NCBI RefSeq assembly: GCF_023078275.1
Contig: NC_062979.1
Coordinates: forward strand, 20,875,848-20,939,847
Direction: 5' to 3'
From: Leguminivora glycinivorella
Lineage: Eukaryota > Arthropoda > Insecta > Lepidoptera > Tortricidae
DNA length: 64,000 nt
How positions within the stretch are numbered: the stretch's first letter is position 1; each line of letters begins with the position of its first letter. The translations under genes and the position numbers were made by a program. This document shows positions 31,823 to 41,403 of this stretch, piece after piece. Under the pieces are notes generated by a model. The model searched no databases, was not told the DNA's origin, and was given only the letters and a program-made list of their open reading frames with translations.

Positions 31823-32689
31823 CATAGCTGGGCATTAACTCGTTAATCCGTTAATCGTTAATTAACGAAGTTAACATTTTGGTTAACGGATTAACTTTTA
31901 AGTTAACTTTAAAAAATGTTAACGGATTCGTTAACTTCCGTTAAATTTCTTCGAGTCCGTTAATCGTTAATCTAGTTCCGCACGCGCCGAGTAAAACTTG
32001 CTCTGACCGCTACTGTAAAAGCCCGGAGTACGGCGAAACCTAGGATTTTCCCGAAAATTCACAGTCTACATATCAATTGGTGCCTTTGGATCACTTGTTC
32101 GAGACCTGCTAAAGTTTATTAGTCCTACTGCACCCATCACTAACTGCGAAACCTAATGTAAATCATCAGGCACGACGCATGGCACATAAATCGCGCAACC
32201 GACGCATCAAGCCAGAGTTCGGCGGGCCGCGCTATCTACCAAGTTACCGTGGATCACAACTTCGATTAGAGGTGTCTCAATCCAAGGAACCTACCCACCA
32301 TGACTACGACCGCATGAATGACCCAATACCTACGGGTCTAAGGTAAAACCTAGGACTTACCGAAACAACGTCGGTATAAGTCCAAAGAGAACAATATTTA
32401 TTAACATTTCGCTTTTACCATTTTGCAGCTGGGATTTTTCAAGAGATTTTGGCGATCTTCGGTCTTTTACAGTAACATAATAAACTTACCCAAAAACTTA
32501 ATAGTTGATAACTGATGCAACTGGCTACAGTAAAGTTATTTTTTATCACGATTAACGGATTATCGATTAACTTTAACTTCCGTTAAATTTGTTGAAATGT
32601 ATCGCTTTAACGATTAACGAAGTTAACTTTTTTAGTAACGGATTAGCGATTATCGAAGTTAACTATTTGATTAACGGTGCCCAGCTATG
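31823..32689. mobile_element. hAT-like non-autonomous element rich in GTTAA motifs
   Basis: Both ends read CATAGCTGGGCA inward. The flanks are GTATTATG (31815-31822) and GTATTAGG (32690-32697), a 7/8 match at the 8-bp length used by hAT elements. About 170 bp at each end is crowded with GTTAACG/CGTTAAT motifs in both directions, so long stems can form. No transposase frame. Confidence 0.82.
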
Positions 32690-33296
32690 GTATTAGGTAC
32701 CTAATTCTTAGGTGTAATTAGATATGTTTTGGGTATATTTAGGTGACACGATTTCGTAAAATCTCTATCTGATATATGTAATAATTTAAATATCACGTTG
32801 AAGTAATTTGTAAAATAATAAATTGCTATTTAAATCGAAATAAAAAACACAACTTGAAAAAATCGAAGATACATAATTAGGGATTGGAAAATTTCATGAT
32901 TTTTACTTAAAATAATTATAATCTGATTATTATACCATTTTGACTTCCAAGAAATAGTTTTTCCTTTTTGTATACCGTGTTTTATGTAACAGATTTTTGC
33001 TCCACCGTATGTGCATGTAATGTTACGGACTTTTGGGGCTTGCACAGACGGTGGTGCATAAAGCGCGTAAGGGGTTAAAATATCGTTATCGATAAACCTT
33101 ACTTACGCACTACCTCATCCCTAGCACCTATCACTTGACCTTGTATCAGCCAATGGGAGCGCAGTGAGAGGGGATATGAGTAGCTGCGAGTTGGCGGAAT
33201 TGTTCTCGAACAAATTAAATAACATTTCTACTCTATTAGGGTATGTACTCGATGATTTGACTTTAACCAGTCTTCGAATTTTTGACATATTTTAAT

Positions 33297-33475
33297 AATT
33301 ATAAATGGGAAAGTGTGTGTGTCTGTTTGTTTGTCCGTCTTTCACGGCAAAACGAAGCGACGAATTGTCGTGATTTTTTAAGTGGAGATAGTTGAAGGGA
33401 TGGAGAGTGACATTAGGCTATTTTTTGTTTCTTTCTGACGCGAGCGATGCCGCGGGAAAAAGCTAGTATTATAAT
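33297..33475 (+). repeat. Dispersed repeat, AATGGGAAAGTGTGTGTGTC ... GCGGGAAAAAGCTAGTA
   Basis: ATAATTATAAATGGGAAAGT, GTCCGTCTTTCACGGCAAAA, GTGGAGATAGTTGAAGGGAT and the end CCGCGGGAAAAAGCTAGTAT. Close copies at 51373-51540 and, inverted, 13331-13505. Confidence 0.7.
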
Positions 33476-33840
33476 AAAGCTACGGCTAATTCCTTCATCA
33501 CAAAGCTTGCAGTGACGAGTTGTTTTTCAAAATCCGTATTCCCAACTTTTATGTAATTTTAATTCTTTTGAATTGAGCAAGAAACGAGTCGAGATTGTCG
33601 AGAAGAATTTTCTATCAAGTTTAATGTGAGCAACGGAAGGGAACATAAAAATATCGGTTTTCTCCTGTGATTATCGAAAAAAACTCAAGGTTGTGTAAAA
33701 AATAAAATAAAACCATAGATTAAATATAAGAAGATCATACCATCCCATACATTAAAATGCGACCGCCTAAAAACGCGCATACACTACACCACACATAGAT
33801 GGCGCCACCAAAAAATGTAGCTTTCGATTATACTTGAAGA

Positions 33841-33898
33841 TGGCGTTAAGTGTCACTTTTGACATAGATTTATGGCTCGAAAGTGACACTTAACGCCA
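33841..33898. repeat. Perfect 19-bp stem hairpin
   Basis: TGGCGTTAAGTGTCACTTT (33841-33859) is exactly complementary to 33880-33898, with a 20-nt loop. It ends next to a retroelement fragment and may be a MITE end or a small-RNA-like fold. Confidence 0.85.
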
Positions 33899-33905
33899 GT
33901 CTAAA

Positions 33906-34175
33906 AATAATCGATGGTTGGTGTGAAGGCAGCCAAGCTGAAGTGGGATTGGGCGGGACACGTCTGTCGGATGCATCCGGAGAGATGGGCCAAGGTAGCG
34001 ACCGAATGGGTGCCACAAATTACCAGAGGCCGAGGTAGACCAAAGATGAGATGGCGGAAAGACCTGGACTCATTTTGTGGCGGCTGGCGAGAGCATGCAC
34101 AGAGCCGTGACGAGTGGCGGAAAACAGGGGAGGCCTTTGCCCAGCAGTGGGACACACTATAGGCTATTAAAAAAA
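33906..34175 (+). mobile_element. 3' end of an RTE/Jockey-type LINE (RT C terminus)
   Basis: The 82-codon frame at 33914-34162 reads AAKLKWDWAGHVCRMHPERW, then TRGRGRPKMRWRKDLD and EAFAQQWDTL. This RxxGRPxxRW block with 'WAGHV.RM' is the standard tail of lepidopteran non-LTR reverse transcriptases. An A run follows at 34169. Truncated 5'. Confidence 0.8.
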
Positions 34176-34179
34176 AACC

Positions 34180-34747
34180 GGCCAAGAGCGTGTCGGGCCA
34201 CGCTTCTGTGTAGGGTTCCGTAGTTTTCCGTATTTTTCTCAAAAACTACTGAACCTATCAAGTTCAAAACAATTTTTAGTTCTGTGCAATTTTCCTAGAA
34301 AGTTTTTATAAAGATCTACTATTGTCATTTTTTTCATATTTTTGGAACATAGGGTTCAAAAGTTAGAGGGGGGGGGGGGGGACGCACTTTTTTTTCCTTT
34401 AGAAGCGATTATTTCCGAAAATATTAATATTATCAAAAAACGATCTTAGTAAACCCTTCTTTATTTTTAAATACCTATCCAACAATATATCACACGTTGG
34501 GGTTGGAATGAAAATAAATATCCGCCCCCACTTTACATGTAGGGGGGGTACCCTAATAAAACATTTTTTTTTATTTTTTATTTTTGCACTTTGTTGGCGT
34601 GATTGATATACATATTAGTACCAAATTTCAGCTTTCTAGTGTTTACGGTTATTGAGATTATCCGCGGACGGACGGACGGACGGACGGACGGACAGACAGA
34701 CATGGCGAAACTATAAGGGTTCCTAGTTGACTACGGAACCCTAAAAA
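34180..34747. repeat. Dispersed 'AGGGTTCCGTAGT' element with GGAC tandem tract
   Basis: CCGGCCAAGAGCGTGTCGGG, AGGGTTCCGTAGTTTTCCGT at the left; (GGAC)n at 34670-34692, GACAGACATGGCGAAACTAT and ACTACGGAACCCT at the right, giving short inverted ends. It also holds a 14-base G run at 34368-34381. Confidence 0.65.
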
Positions 34748-35399
34748 AGGATTTTGTAGCGCCATCTATGTTTGGTGTAATGTATGCACGTTCTTAGGGT
34801 ACACAGAAATCACAGAATAAGTACAAAAAGTTGGGGAACGGATTTATTTACAATGACCCACTTGTAATTTTTATGAAACTAGGACCTTTTTGGTACTTAT
34901 TACTAGTTAGTATAATTGTGATTTTTACTACTAAGCTATTGCTAACGTAAACTTCAGTTTACATATTTTAGATAAAGTTAGCTCTATACTGTTGCAGTTT
35001 TTGCTCCATTATTACCTATTAGTATTTAATAATGTCTTCTCTATTTCTAACTCTAAGAAAAAAATCTCCTTCGTAATTCTTGAACTTACTGTTTACCCTA
35101 TTCTAGCGTTTTTAGTTTAGTAACAATTATGGCAACTGCAAAGTAACTGAGAAACGAAGAGTGGCATTTTAGAGACGGGCCTAGCTTAGTTTACATGGCA
35201 ATTGCAATGAAAAAGTGCCAGAAAATATGCCAGAACCATGAAGCACCCCAAACCCAATGGCAAGCAAGTTGTATGTCGTGATATTACAACAATGATGAAA
35301 AACACACTCACTATAAATGTTGACCATGATTAGAATACACAAAAACACCAACCATGTAAATTATACAAACCCGATTTTAAAGTACATAATTAAATAATC

Positions 35400-36179
35400 T
35401 TAAAGAATGCCTTCTCTTATCCTCCTAAAAAAATATGCCCATTTCTTATCTTCTAAGGTGGCTGATATAATTCGTAATTCATCTTCCAGCACTTTAAAAA
35501 CAGACAAGTGATCCTGATTATTTAATTCTAAAGGCATCATACTTATGATCGTGTTCAACATTTTTATGTTCCCAGGTTTATCACAAGGTATGATTGAATC
35601 ACTCTTTATTGATTGTTGGAGAATCTCCTTGTAACCGATGTATGCAGCCAATTTCTTATATTCACAGGACAACCTTTCAGATTGGTTATCGAGTGTCCCA
35701 AACATGTCATTCTTTTCCATTTCACTGTCTTCAATAGATAACTTTCTCAACTTAATTTCGTCTAAAACCAACACTTTGTAGTTTGTGTCAATCTCATTGT
35801 CAATATCACTTACTATTATATAAAGAAGGGGGAAAAGAAATACCGAAGGATATGCTGGTACACAAGCATCATTTATAAGCTTGTAAATCACTTTTTTCAG
35901 AGGGAACATATTAAAACTGTTTTCCAGAAATTGTAGGTATTTGTTCTCATCAATCCTATCCTTTTGGTTTTTGTCACTTTTTACATTTTTTGAGTGGAAT
36001 AAAACATTCTGATAAAGGTTGCTTATGAATTCATCTTCACTTTCTTCCTCTTTTATCTCTTTTGGTGGGATTATGTTTTCTACATTTAACACTTTCTTAC
36101 TTAATATTAAACCTTTGAACTTTTTGTTTAATTTGGTTATGGGGTTTTCCCCTTCTTGTAGTGCTTCTCTTTTTTTCAT
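35400..36179 (-). CDS. Unrecognised single-exon gene, 259 aa
   Basis: ATG at 36177-36179 (MKKREALQEGENPITKLNKK) to TAA at 35400-35402, uninterrupted. Residues 1-80 are charged, lysine- and glutamate-rich (KEIKEEESEDEF), and look disordered and perhaps nuclear. Residues 85-255 are predicted mostly helical with hydrophobic blocks (VFLFPLLYIIVSDID, KKLAAYIGYKEILQQ) and end in WAYFFRRIREGIL. There is no signal peptide and no clear membrane helix. I do not recognise the family. The length, lack of repeats in the frame and coding-like composition in a repeat-rich spacer support a real gene. It could be a retroposed intronless copy; no poly-A tail is visible. Confidence 0.75.
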   Translation of the reverse strand: MKKREALQEGENPITKLNKKFKGLILSKKVLNVENIIPPKEIKEEESEDEFISNLYQNVLFHSKNVKSDKNQKDRIDENKYLQFLENSFNMFPLKKVIYKLINDACVPAYPSVFLFPLLYIIVSDIDNEIDTNYKVLVLDEIKLRKLSIEDSEMEKNDMFGTLDNQSERLSCEYKKLAAYIGYKEILQQSIKSDSIIPCDKPGNIKMLNTIISMMPLELNNQDHLSVFKVLEDELRIISATLEDKKWAYFFRRIREGIL

Positions 36180-36274
36180 TGTATTTGTTTCCTTATTTGG
36201 TTTGAATTTGTAATAGTCTGTTACTGCTGCAACATCTTACTTCGTGCTTCAACTTCATGTACTGTAGCTGGCTA

Positions 36275-36345
36275 TGCATAGGTTACGGTGACCGCTTTCC
36301 ATCAAGCGGGCCGTATGCCTGTTTGCCACCGACGTGGTATAAAAA
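36275..36345 (+). repeat. Dispersed 'GGTTACGGTGACCGC' repeat fragment
   Basis: ATAGGTTACGGTGACCGCTT to TTTGCCACCGACGTGGTATA plus an A run. Same family as 3735-3852. Confidence 0.6.
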
Positions 36346-36427
36346 AAATGTCTTAGAAATCACATTGGGCAGGACAAGGCTATACACAGCTGTACACTAG
36401 AGCAAATTTTCTACTCGCGCCAGCGAT

Positions 36428-36525
36428 GACATGAAATGAAATATTTATTTTCCAAGTAGGCATATTACAATGCGCTTATGAACGTCAAACAAAGCTACGC
36501 CGCCGGCTCTGACGCAAACGCATGC
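36428..36525 (-). repeat. Inverted LINE 3' end
   Basis: GAAATGAAATATTTATTTTC, AGTAGGCATATTACAATGCG, TATGAACGTCAAACAAAGCT: the inverse of the tail at 22020-22110. Confidence 0.7.
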
Positions 36526-38159
36526 GCCCCTTAATATATACACGGTGTTTCCGGTATCACTCAAAACCTCAGACACCCCAACTGATTTTTAGTTTTTTAA
36601 ACTCATCTAGAGTATTCATCTTTTAATCTGATCGTTACTTTTTTTTAAATTGAATTTTTAATTTTCTGTACAGCTCTACTTGACTTTTAGCTCTACACTC
36701 AATAAAATAATTGCTAACTACCATCATAAACCATAAGACTATTTATTTGTGTACGTTACTGCAACGACATAAGGTTTACCAATAGACAGCTAAGATGTCA
36801 CTGTAAAACACTTTAAAGCTTTGTCACAGTAAACTTCAAATTGGACAGGTAATCGCAGTAAGCAAATAAACTCAATATTCAAAATGACAAGGTTGTAATT
36901 AGGTACGAGTTCAATTTGTTATGACTTATGATAAACGTTAAGATTAAACTGACAAACAACGTCAAACTAGTAGCGGAAAAAATAATCGTCCAAGTAACCG
37001 GCCAGTATTAATACCCCTAAATACAGAAAAAAGGTAAACAACCTCTAGCAATGCGATATACACAATGTTGTATTACGAGTACAATAGAATGGGCACGTAA
37101 AAAATAACTAATAATACTAATTTAAATAAAAATATTACCCCCATCAAGATATAGCTCAATCGATTCTACTCTCGATTCTGAACAAACTGTTTTCAGGTTT
37201 TTAGTGTTAAGTGAAACACGGTGTAGAATTCTGTAACTTATTAACTAGTTGGATCTAAAACTTCTAGAAATGCATTTAATATAAATTGATTTATTATTGT
37301 ATTTGAGGGAAATGGTTTATTCAGTTATATTTTGTCTTTTGCAGTTGTACCTTCTCGTATCGTTTATGATCTAATGCATACCTGCCAATCAAAAGTTTCG
37401 TGTTTTTATTGTAATATAATTTTCCATAATTACTGCATTATAAAGTTAAGCTCAAAAAGATCTTTACATAACTTGACCATAGAAGAGTTTTTTTAATAGT
37501 ATTTTATACAATCGTGATATAATACAACGCTTTTCAGTCGAGTTCCATGTTAATAGTACGGTACGAGAGTGAAAAGCTTAATTATATCACTATTGTATAC
37601 AATACTTTTTCTACGAGTCATCATCTTCATCATCAATGGACGGAAATATCATCATTCATGCAAGTTAAAATTAATGTTAATAGAGTCGTTCACCGTTGTA
37701 TCAACATCGAATTACCTAGCAACCAATTGTTTGTAATAACCGTCTCTGATTGGCCGATAACGCCGAATAACGCCGATAAAAAAATGTGTTTCAGATTCAG
37801 GAAAATTTGCCAGGTATCGCAAATTAGTATATAAATTGTATGAAGTTCTATTTTTGAAATTATTACAGTTAACTAAAGTCAACTATAATGAGCTTATTAT
37901 AATTGAGTCGGAACTGCCATAGAGTATCCAACACTGAAAAGTTAGCACATAGTTTAGTCTGTGGTGCCCTAATTGACAGATTACAGTCGACAAGTAGAAG
38001 AAGATAATTTTGAGCCTTTCTTTTAGATATAAATATCAGAGTGCCTCCATTTCTTCCAATGTTTTTTTTTTATTTGTGTTATTATATTTAACTTTGTACG
38101 TATAAACTAAAAGTACATTATCGATTTAAACTTTGTATAATGTAATTAATGTAGCACAA
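36526..38159. other. Intergenic spacer without a supported gene
   Basis: AT-rich; the longest open frame (37547-37834) has no recognisable protein character. I see nothing definite. Confidence 0.5.
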
Positions 38160-38352
38160 TAATGAGGAGGCACACTCAAAGGTTATGACAGATGGCGCCA
38201 CCCTATTAGTCCATTGCACAGATAAAGAATTTCATACGTGAGAGCGAGATGATATGTTTTTTCTCTCTCTCACATATGAATGACAGTGACATGCCTAGAC
38301 ACTTGTACAGGCGCCGCCTGGCGGGATAAAATGTAAGTGTACCTCCTCATTC
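38160..38352. mobile_element. Short MITE, AATGAGGAGG ends
   Basis: AATGAGGAGGCACACTC at the left mirrors GTGTACCTCCTCATT at the right. The interior holds a near-palindrome around CTCACATATGAATGACAG and GTCAACGGCGCC-like GC blocks (GATGGCGCCACC, CAGGCGCCGCCTGGCGGGAT). Confidence 0.65.
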
Positions 38353-38610
38353 GTGCGTCCTAATGACGTTTGAATTCTATGGGTTAGGTCTCGATTTGAA
38401 TCTGCCAATTTACACATATATGTGTAAACACACCATAAGATAAGGTTTTTCTTATCAATAATGAACTTTTATTGTATCGTGTTACTTGCAGTATAGTTTA
38501 ACCTATACAGTCTCCATCAGATATCAAAACAGTCATGGTGTAAAACTGTAAATATCTGAATGAATGCCTATAATCAGAACATTAAATTGCATGTTCAGAT
38601 ATATTTACGA

Positions 38611-38738
38611 CCCGGCCACAACATTGGTCTAAGCGCGACAGCGGCGGCCATACATTGGAGCGAGACACAGCGATGGGACTTTTCATTCGCACGTATGGCT
38701 GCCGCTCCTGACGCGCTTAGACGAATGTCGTGGCCGGG
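38611..38738. mobile_element. GC-rich hairpin MITE
   Basis: CCCGGCCACAACATTGGTCT and TAAGCGCGACAGCGGCGGCC pair with the right arm (TATGGCTGCCGCTC, GACGCGCTTAGACGAATGTC, GTGGCCGGG). The loop carries GGAGCGAGACACAGCGATGG. A fragment lies at 16067-16150 beside the exon 8 copy. Confidence 0.75.
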
Positions 38739-38787
38739 CCGTTAAGGACCTCGACAGCTCCCTAGAAAAACGGTCTTGTATTTGTTC

Positions 38788-39002
38788 CATTCCGCGTGAC
38801 TTTTCAAAGTCTACCTTTGTTATGGTAACAAAATGGAAATACAAAAATGTACATTTTGGCATATTACAATAAGACACGATTATCTAAGAGATAAAATTCC
38901 GCGTGACTTTTCAAAGTCTACCTTTGTTACGGTAACAAAATGGAAATACAAAAATGTACAATTTGGCATATTACAATAAGACACGATTATCTAAGAGATA
39001 AA
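38788..39002 (+). repeat. 108-bp unit in exact tandem, two copies
   Basis: Copy 1 starts ATTCCGCGTGACTTTTCAAA at 38788 and copy 2 the same at 38896; they differ at only a few bases (GTTATGGTAAC against GTTACGGTAAC, TACATTTTGG against TACAATTTGG). Each includes a GTTAC/GTAAC stem of the 27.8-kb family. Confidence 0.85.
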
Positions 39003-40118
39003 ATGTACAATATATTTTAATTGGAAATAATGGGGAGGGGGGGGGGAATTTTTTTTACTAGTCCTTTTAAACAATACGTACATATGAATTGTCACTATGG
39101 ATTAGATGTTATCGTATCTTGTTTGTTCCCTATGTGTGTTAATTTTGTAGCGGTTATGTTCTTAATAATATTTTTGGTCAGGAATCTGACATTTTGAAAC
39201 TTATCCATATAATAGAATGTTTGTTTATTCATACTAATTGTTCCATATATATATACTGAGCAATAGAAATAGTATCTAGATAGGAGACATTTTGTAAATA
39301 CTCAGACAGAATGTATTTTACTACCTGTAATTTCCTTTTCAAATTACCTAACTTTTCCTGTATTAAATAAATTATACAGGTTTTATAAATTAACTGCGTT
39401 GTTTTATTGTTCAATATATCTATAACAGAAAACGACGCTAAGCGCGATGAGCTAAAATCCAAACCACCTGTGGCTATTACTTACAATTATGTCTGAGGGG
39501 TGCTGATGCTGACCTGCCGCGAGTGTGGTCACATTCGTAGCAAAAATTGGCTACCTCAGTCACCTGAGAGCACGCCAACGACGCTCTCAACCGTAAAACG
39601 CAGTCGCCGTAGCCTAAAACGGCTAGGAGACGATGAGATGAATATAAGAGGTCAGCAGATTATTAAATCGATTCTGATTTTCATTTTCGCGAATTGAAAA
39701 TCGGAATCGATTTTCATAACCATTTCAAAAATATTCCCACTAAGTTGTTACCAGTGTTTACTGGTGGGAATTCCAACCAAAATGTATTTTATATATTATA
39801 AACAGCTGTTATTGCGAAATAGAAAGTTTATAAAACAAATACTTCGGCCTATACATTCAGTTCTGTCTTTGGAACTTGGCGAGAACAAAATACAAACCAT
39901 AAGCATCTATCTTGATTATGTTTTTTATTTCCGCTACCCAAAGGTTGTCTGGTAGAGATCGCTCTCTAGCGATAAGACCGCCTGTTTGCCTCTATAATCA
40001 TTTGTTTTGTCTCCACTGTATCTTTTGCTGAGGTGTGGCAATACGGAGTATTCTATTTATATATCTATCTAAAGCATACATACCTAAGCTTTTAGTGCTA
40101 GTTCAGACCTACTGGAAC

Positions 40119-40254
40119 GTTCACACTACAACCGCGCGGTGTAGTGTGAACCTTTGGTGTGAACGGTCTAGTACTATGCTATTAAAATAAGATACGCGCG
40201 GTTTCCGCTGTGTCTTGCTTGTTTTAAGTGCTCATTGCACTTAAAACAAGCAAG
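40119..40254. repeat. Two adjacent strong hairpins
   Basis: GTTCACACTACAACC (40119-40133) faces GGTGTAGTGTGAAC at 40138-40151; then CTTGCTTGTTTTAAGTG (40214-40230) is a perfect 17-bp inverse of 40238-40254. Intergenic; MITE-like. Confidence 0.75.
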
Positions 40255-40626
40255 CAAGCATGGTCGCAAATGATATAACGTCAGGCCATCCTTTTCGCAC
40301 TATTTGTAAATGCGATAGGGACGCACCGACACGATAAAGTTTATAGAACTACTCGTAACGTGCTACGCCCGATATCTTTTTCTCTGATAAAATTATTTTT
40401 TGGTTAAATAACAAAGAACTTCCTGTACTGAGACGTCATAGCATCATGTATATTTCATTATGCGCATCGATATAATCGATGCTTTATTATATGTTGGAAA
40501 ATATTCAAAGATTCCATCTGTAAAGCATCTAATAATACCGTAGACCCATATCATTACAATCTCATGGAAAACACTCACTAGTGTATAATTATTAATGTAA
40601 TATAATAATATGAGCTGTGTCTTTAT

Positions 40627-40809
40627 TTATACTATATTAATTTGAGAGCTAAAGAAATTTAACTGTATTACTGTTCCACAAGAATTAAATTCCTCTAGCA
40701 TAGATTTTATTTCTACAGTTGGCGTTAAGTGGATAGGTGTTAAAAAGAAACATTTTTTTCTGGAATCTTCATTACAAATTAATTCTACTAAATACTGCAT
40801 GCTTTTCAC
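40627..40809 (-). other. Open frame in the 3' region of the glutaredoxin-like gene, faintly SMC5-C-terminus-like
   Basis: The frame begins just after an in-frame TAA (the GTG at 40807-40809 is not a convincing start) and ends with TAA at 40627. It reads SMQYLVELICNEDSRKK, then CFFLTPIHLTPTVEIK. The pattern C-x-E-[DN]...FF-x-TP-x-x-L resembles the C-terminal end of SMC5 ATPases. It starts 17 bp after the stop of the glutaredoxin-like gene and an AATAAA lies at its end (40622-40627, minus strand), so it also sits in that gene's 3' UTR. No other SMC5 exon is visible. It may be an exon relic or chance. Confidence 0.3.
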
Positions 40810-40826
40810 TTATATAAGGTCAATGT

Positions 40827-41100
40827 TTACTTAGCTAACTCTTGTTCAATTATTTGCAATCTTCTCTCAAGTAGGGGCTTGTTCAAACGATGCATACACA
40901 GAAAATGTCCATTTAAAAACAACACAGGAATATCGTGTCTGTATAACCTCAACCATCTTACATTGCCTTGCTCTGTTATATCAACTTTTTCTATAACTAT
41001 TCTGTTCTTATAAGGTTCTAGTTCTTCCATTACTATGTCACATAACTGACAAGGGTTTTTCGTATAAAAGGTTATAACGGGAGGTCTTGTTTCTTGAGAT
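40827..41100 (-). CDS. Glutaredoxin-like protein (C5orf63/DUF836 type), last exon
   Basis: The exon follows a TTTGCAG acceptor (41101-41107) and opens in phase 2 with SQETRPPVITFYTKNPCQLC, continuing through DIVMEELEPYKNRI, EKVDITEQGN, DIPVLFLNGHFLCMHRLNK and LLERRLQIIEQELAK to TAA at 40827-40829. The thioredoxin-fold order beta (ITFYTKNPC), helix, beta (VIEKVDI), the cis-Pro strand (IPVLFLNG) and C-terminal helix is complete. The redox site is C-Q-L-C, as in the glutaredoxin-2-like / C5orf63 family. The first coding exon, with the start codon, was not found between here and the thiolase gene 300 bp upstream; an in-frame TAA precedes the acceptor, so splicing is required. Likely a small thiol-redox protein, substrate unknown. 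Confidence 0.85.
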
Positions 41101-41403
41101 CTGCAAACAAATTACAATATCTCAAGAACGGAATCAAACATTTCATTAATAAACAGCAAATAAATGATTTAATAACGTCTTTCATGATATAATATAATAA
41201 ATTACTATTTAACGATTGCTATTTGAGTTATTTCATATTTACACAAGTGAAACATATTTGTTGAAAACAATTCTGTCTTAAAGCTAACGTTTATATAAAA
41301 TACAACCCTGCAGGCCGATGCCTTGCTGTCTTATTTGTAAAAGGCACAAGAGAATACAATATCAATACTATAAAAAAAATTAAAAGATTCACACTACGGC
41401 AAC

